A stretch of DNA of 6,973 bases, taken from positions 1 through 6,973 of the forward strand of contig JAPYPM010000116.1 in assembly GCA_029937635.1 (NCBI GenBank), in the 5' to 3' direction. The DNA comes from Nitrospinaceae bacterium. Its GTDB lineage: Bacteria > Nitrospinota > Nitrospinia > Nitrospinales > VA-1. The position numbers and the translations under genes are program-made. Below the pieces are notes generated by a model that did no database searches, was not told the DNA's origin, and saw only the letters and a program-made list of their open reading frames with translations. Shown piece after piece: positions 6,380 to 6,973 of the stretch. Numbering within the stretch: position 1 is the first letter of the stretch; each line of letters begins with the position of its first letter.

Positions 6380-6601
6380 TTTAAAGTTCTATAAATCAAT
6401 AAAATCAAATACTTTAGAATTTTTATTTCATAAAATATTAAAAGAAAAGAAGTCTTGTTTGAAAAAAAAGCGCAGTTATGCTAGATTTTCCACTTCTCCG
6501 CAATGCTTTATAAAAAAACAAAAAATTCAATTAGGTTTGGTCGCGAGACTTATGGGTTTAAATTGTATGGATTAAGAAAACTCGTTTTTCTAATAAGTTA
6601 A
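6372..6601 (+). pseudogene. Probable decayed N-terminal remnant of lpxK (tetraacyldisaccharide 4'-kinase)
   Basis: A GTG at 6372 overlaps the DUF374 stop by 8 nt and opens a 67-codon frame ending at 6575, Lys-rich and matching nothing I know as a whole. Pieces in three frames together resemble an LpxK N terminus. Frame from 6372 gives S-N-L-K-F-Y-K-S-I. The frame through 6487-6498 gives F-P-L-L. The frame from 6497 gives S-A-M-L-Y, then R at 6533-6535, Y-G-F-K (6551-6562), L-R-K-L-V-F-L-I-S and a stop at 6599. LpxK typically has P-L-S-x-L-Y, R-x-x-x-Y-x-x-G-x-x-K, then V-I-S-x-G-N. The Walker A motif and the remaining roughly 270 residues are missing. LpxK often follows this cluster, which supports the reading, but the match rests on a short eye-made alignment. 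The alternative is a small hypothetical gene at 6372-6575 or plain non-coding DNA. Confidence 0.4.
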
Positions 6602-6735
6602 AATGCCTAATTTAAACTATTTAGAACTTTGGTGAGTTATCTATTTTTAAATTATATAGATGGAAATATCAGGTAAATTTGTCGGCGAATATAAAAACTG
6701 TGTATTTATTGTTCATTAATTTATAAAAAAAGTTT
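6602..6735 (+). promoter_or_regulatory. AT-rich leader and presumed promoter region of glnA
   Basis: The stretch between the lpxK-like remnant and the glnA Shine-Dalgarno has no open frame of note. A TTGGTG (6629-6634) and TATATA (6653-6658) at 18 nt spacing, or a TATAAA at 6690-6695 without a good -35, are weak promoter candidates. I see no sigma-54 TGGCAC-N5-TTGC element and no clear rho-independent terminator for the upstream operon. Confidence 0.3.
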
Positions 6736-6741
6736 AGGAGG
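6736..6741 (+). promoter_or_regulatory. Strong Shine-Dalgarno of glnA
   Basis: AGGAGG lies 8 nt upstream of the ATG at 6750 and fixes that start. It is the best ribosome binding site in the window, unlike the weak or absent ones of lpxA, lpxI and lpxB, and fits a highly expressed gene. Confidence 0.85.
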
Positions 6742-6749
6742 TAATTAGT

Positions 6750-6973
6750 ATGACCCCCAAAGAAGTATTGGATTTAGCGAAAAAAAATGAAGTTAAAATT
6801 GTGGATATCAAGTTTACGGATTTGTTAGGTACGTGGCAACATTTTTCCGTACCCACAAGTGAACTGGAAGAAAGCTTGTTTGAAGAGGGGCTAGGGTTTG
6901 ATGGTTCGAGCGTTAGAGGATGGCAGGCAATCAATAACAGCGATATGATCGTAATACCGGATCCCACAACAGC
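6750..6973 (+). CDS. glnA: Glutamine synthetase type I, N-terminal part (3' partial)
   Basis: Glutamine synthetase makes glutamine from glutamate, ammonia and ATP in the cytoplasm and is the main entry of ammonia into metabolism. Only the first 74 complete codons are visible; the gene runs off the right edge. They include the N-terminal beta-grasp domain with V-D-I-K-F-T-D-L-L-G (18-27), W-Q-H-F (29-32) and the highly conserved G-F-D-G-S-S-V-R-G-W (49-58), followed by D-M-I-V-I-P-D-P. This spacing is typical of bacterial GSI enzymes of about 470 residues. Adenylylation control cannot be judged because the Tyr site lies far downstream. Function and strong ribosome binding site suggest a transcription unit separate from the lpx cluster. 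Confidence 0.95.
   Translation, partial: MTPKEVLDLAKKNEVKIVDIKFTDLLGTWQHFSVPTSELEESLFEEGLGFDGSSVRGWQAINNSDMIVIPDPTT

Noticed and set aside
6602..6749. Sigma-54 promoter expected for some glnA genes
   Set aside because: No GG-N10-GC pattern resembling TGGCAC-N5-TTGC was found in the upstream region.
6734..6967. Minus-strand open frame opposite glnA
   Set aside because: It lies over the conserved glutamine synthetase N terminus and the strong plus-strand Shine-Dalgarno; nothing supports it.

Overview
The window is an AT-rich stretch of a Gram-negative (diderm, LPS-making) bacterial chromosome. It holds a dense plus-strand cluster for outer-membrane protein assembly and lipid A synthesis, followed by the start of an unrelated glutamine synthetase gene. 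The order bamA - skp - fabZ - lpxA - Gfo/Idh oxidoreductase - lpxI - lpxB - DUF374 acyltransferase resembles clusters known from deltaproteobacteria-like and Nitrospinota-like lineages. Use of LpxI rather than LpxH, and an oxidoreductase next to lpxA, fit that range. The exact phylum is inference; no rRNA or other taxonomic marker is present.

Layout: positions 2-739 are the 3' end of bamA (the start lies off the left edge). skp (761-1303) follows after 21 nt. fabZ (1380-1829) follows a 76-nt gap where many relatives carry lpxD; lpxD is absent here. A 100-nt gap (1830-1929) then holds a run of nine C, a run of eight T and a perfect TATAAT, probably an internal promoter for lpxA (1930-2700). 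The oxidoreductase (2700-3662) overlaps the lpxA stop by one base. lpxI (3720-4532) and lpxB (4588-5760) follow after gaps of 57 and 55 nt. The DUF374 acyltransferase (5741-6379) starts inside lpxB. Positions 6372-6601 look like a decayed N-terminal remnant of lpxK, spread over three reading frames. The AT-rich stretch 6602-6749 leads to glnA (6750 to the right edge), which has the best Shine-Dalgarno sequence in the window.

How the genes work together: FabZ dehydrates 3-hydroxyacyl-ACP and so competes with LpxA for the same precursor pool. LpxA starts lipid A synthesis on UDP-GlcNAc or a 3-amino analogue. LpxI hydrolyses UDP-diacylglucosamine to lipid X, and LpxB condenses lipid X with UDP-diacylglucosamine to the disaccharide. 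The DUF374 protein is probably an acyltransferase acting on lipid A or phospholipid. Skp carries outer-membrane proteins across the periplasm to BamA. The steps LpxC, LpxD, LpxK and WaaA are not encoded intact here.

I see no mobile element, CRISPR array, tRNA or rRNA, and no clearly new system. The points most worth a second look are an LpxA lacking the usual Q-D-L-K substrate motif beside a lone GnnA-like dehydrogenase with no aminotransferase partner, the apparent lpxK remnant, and the poly-C tract against the lpxA promoter.
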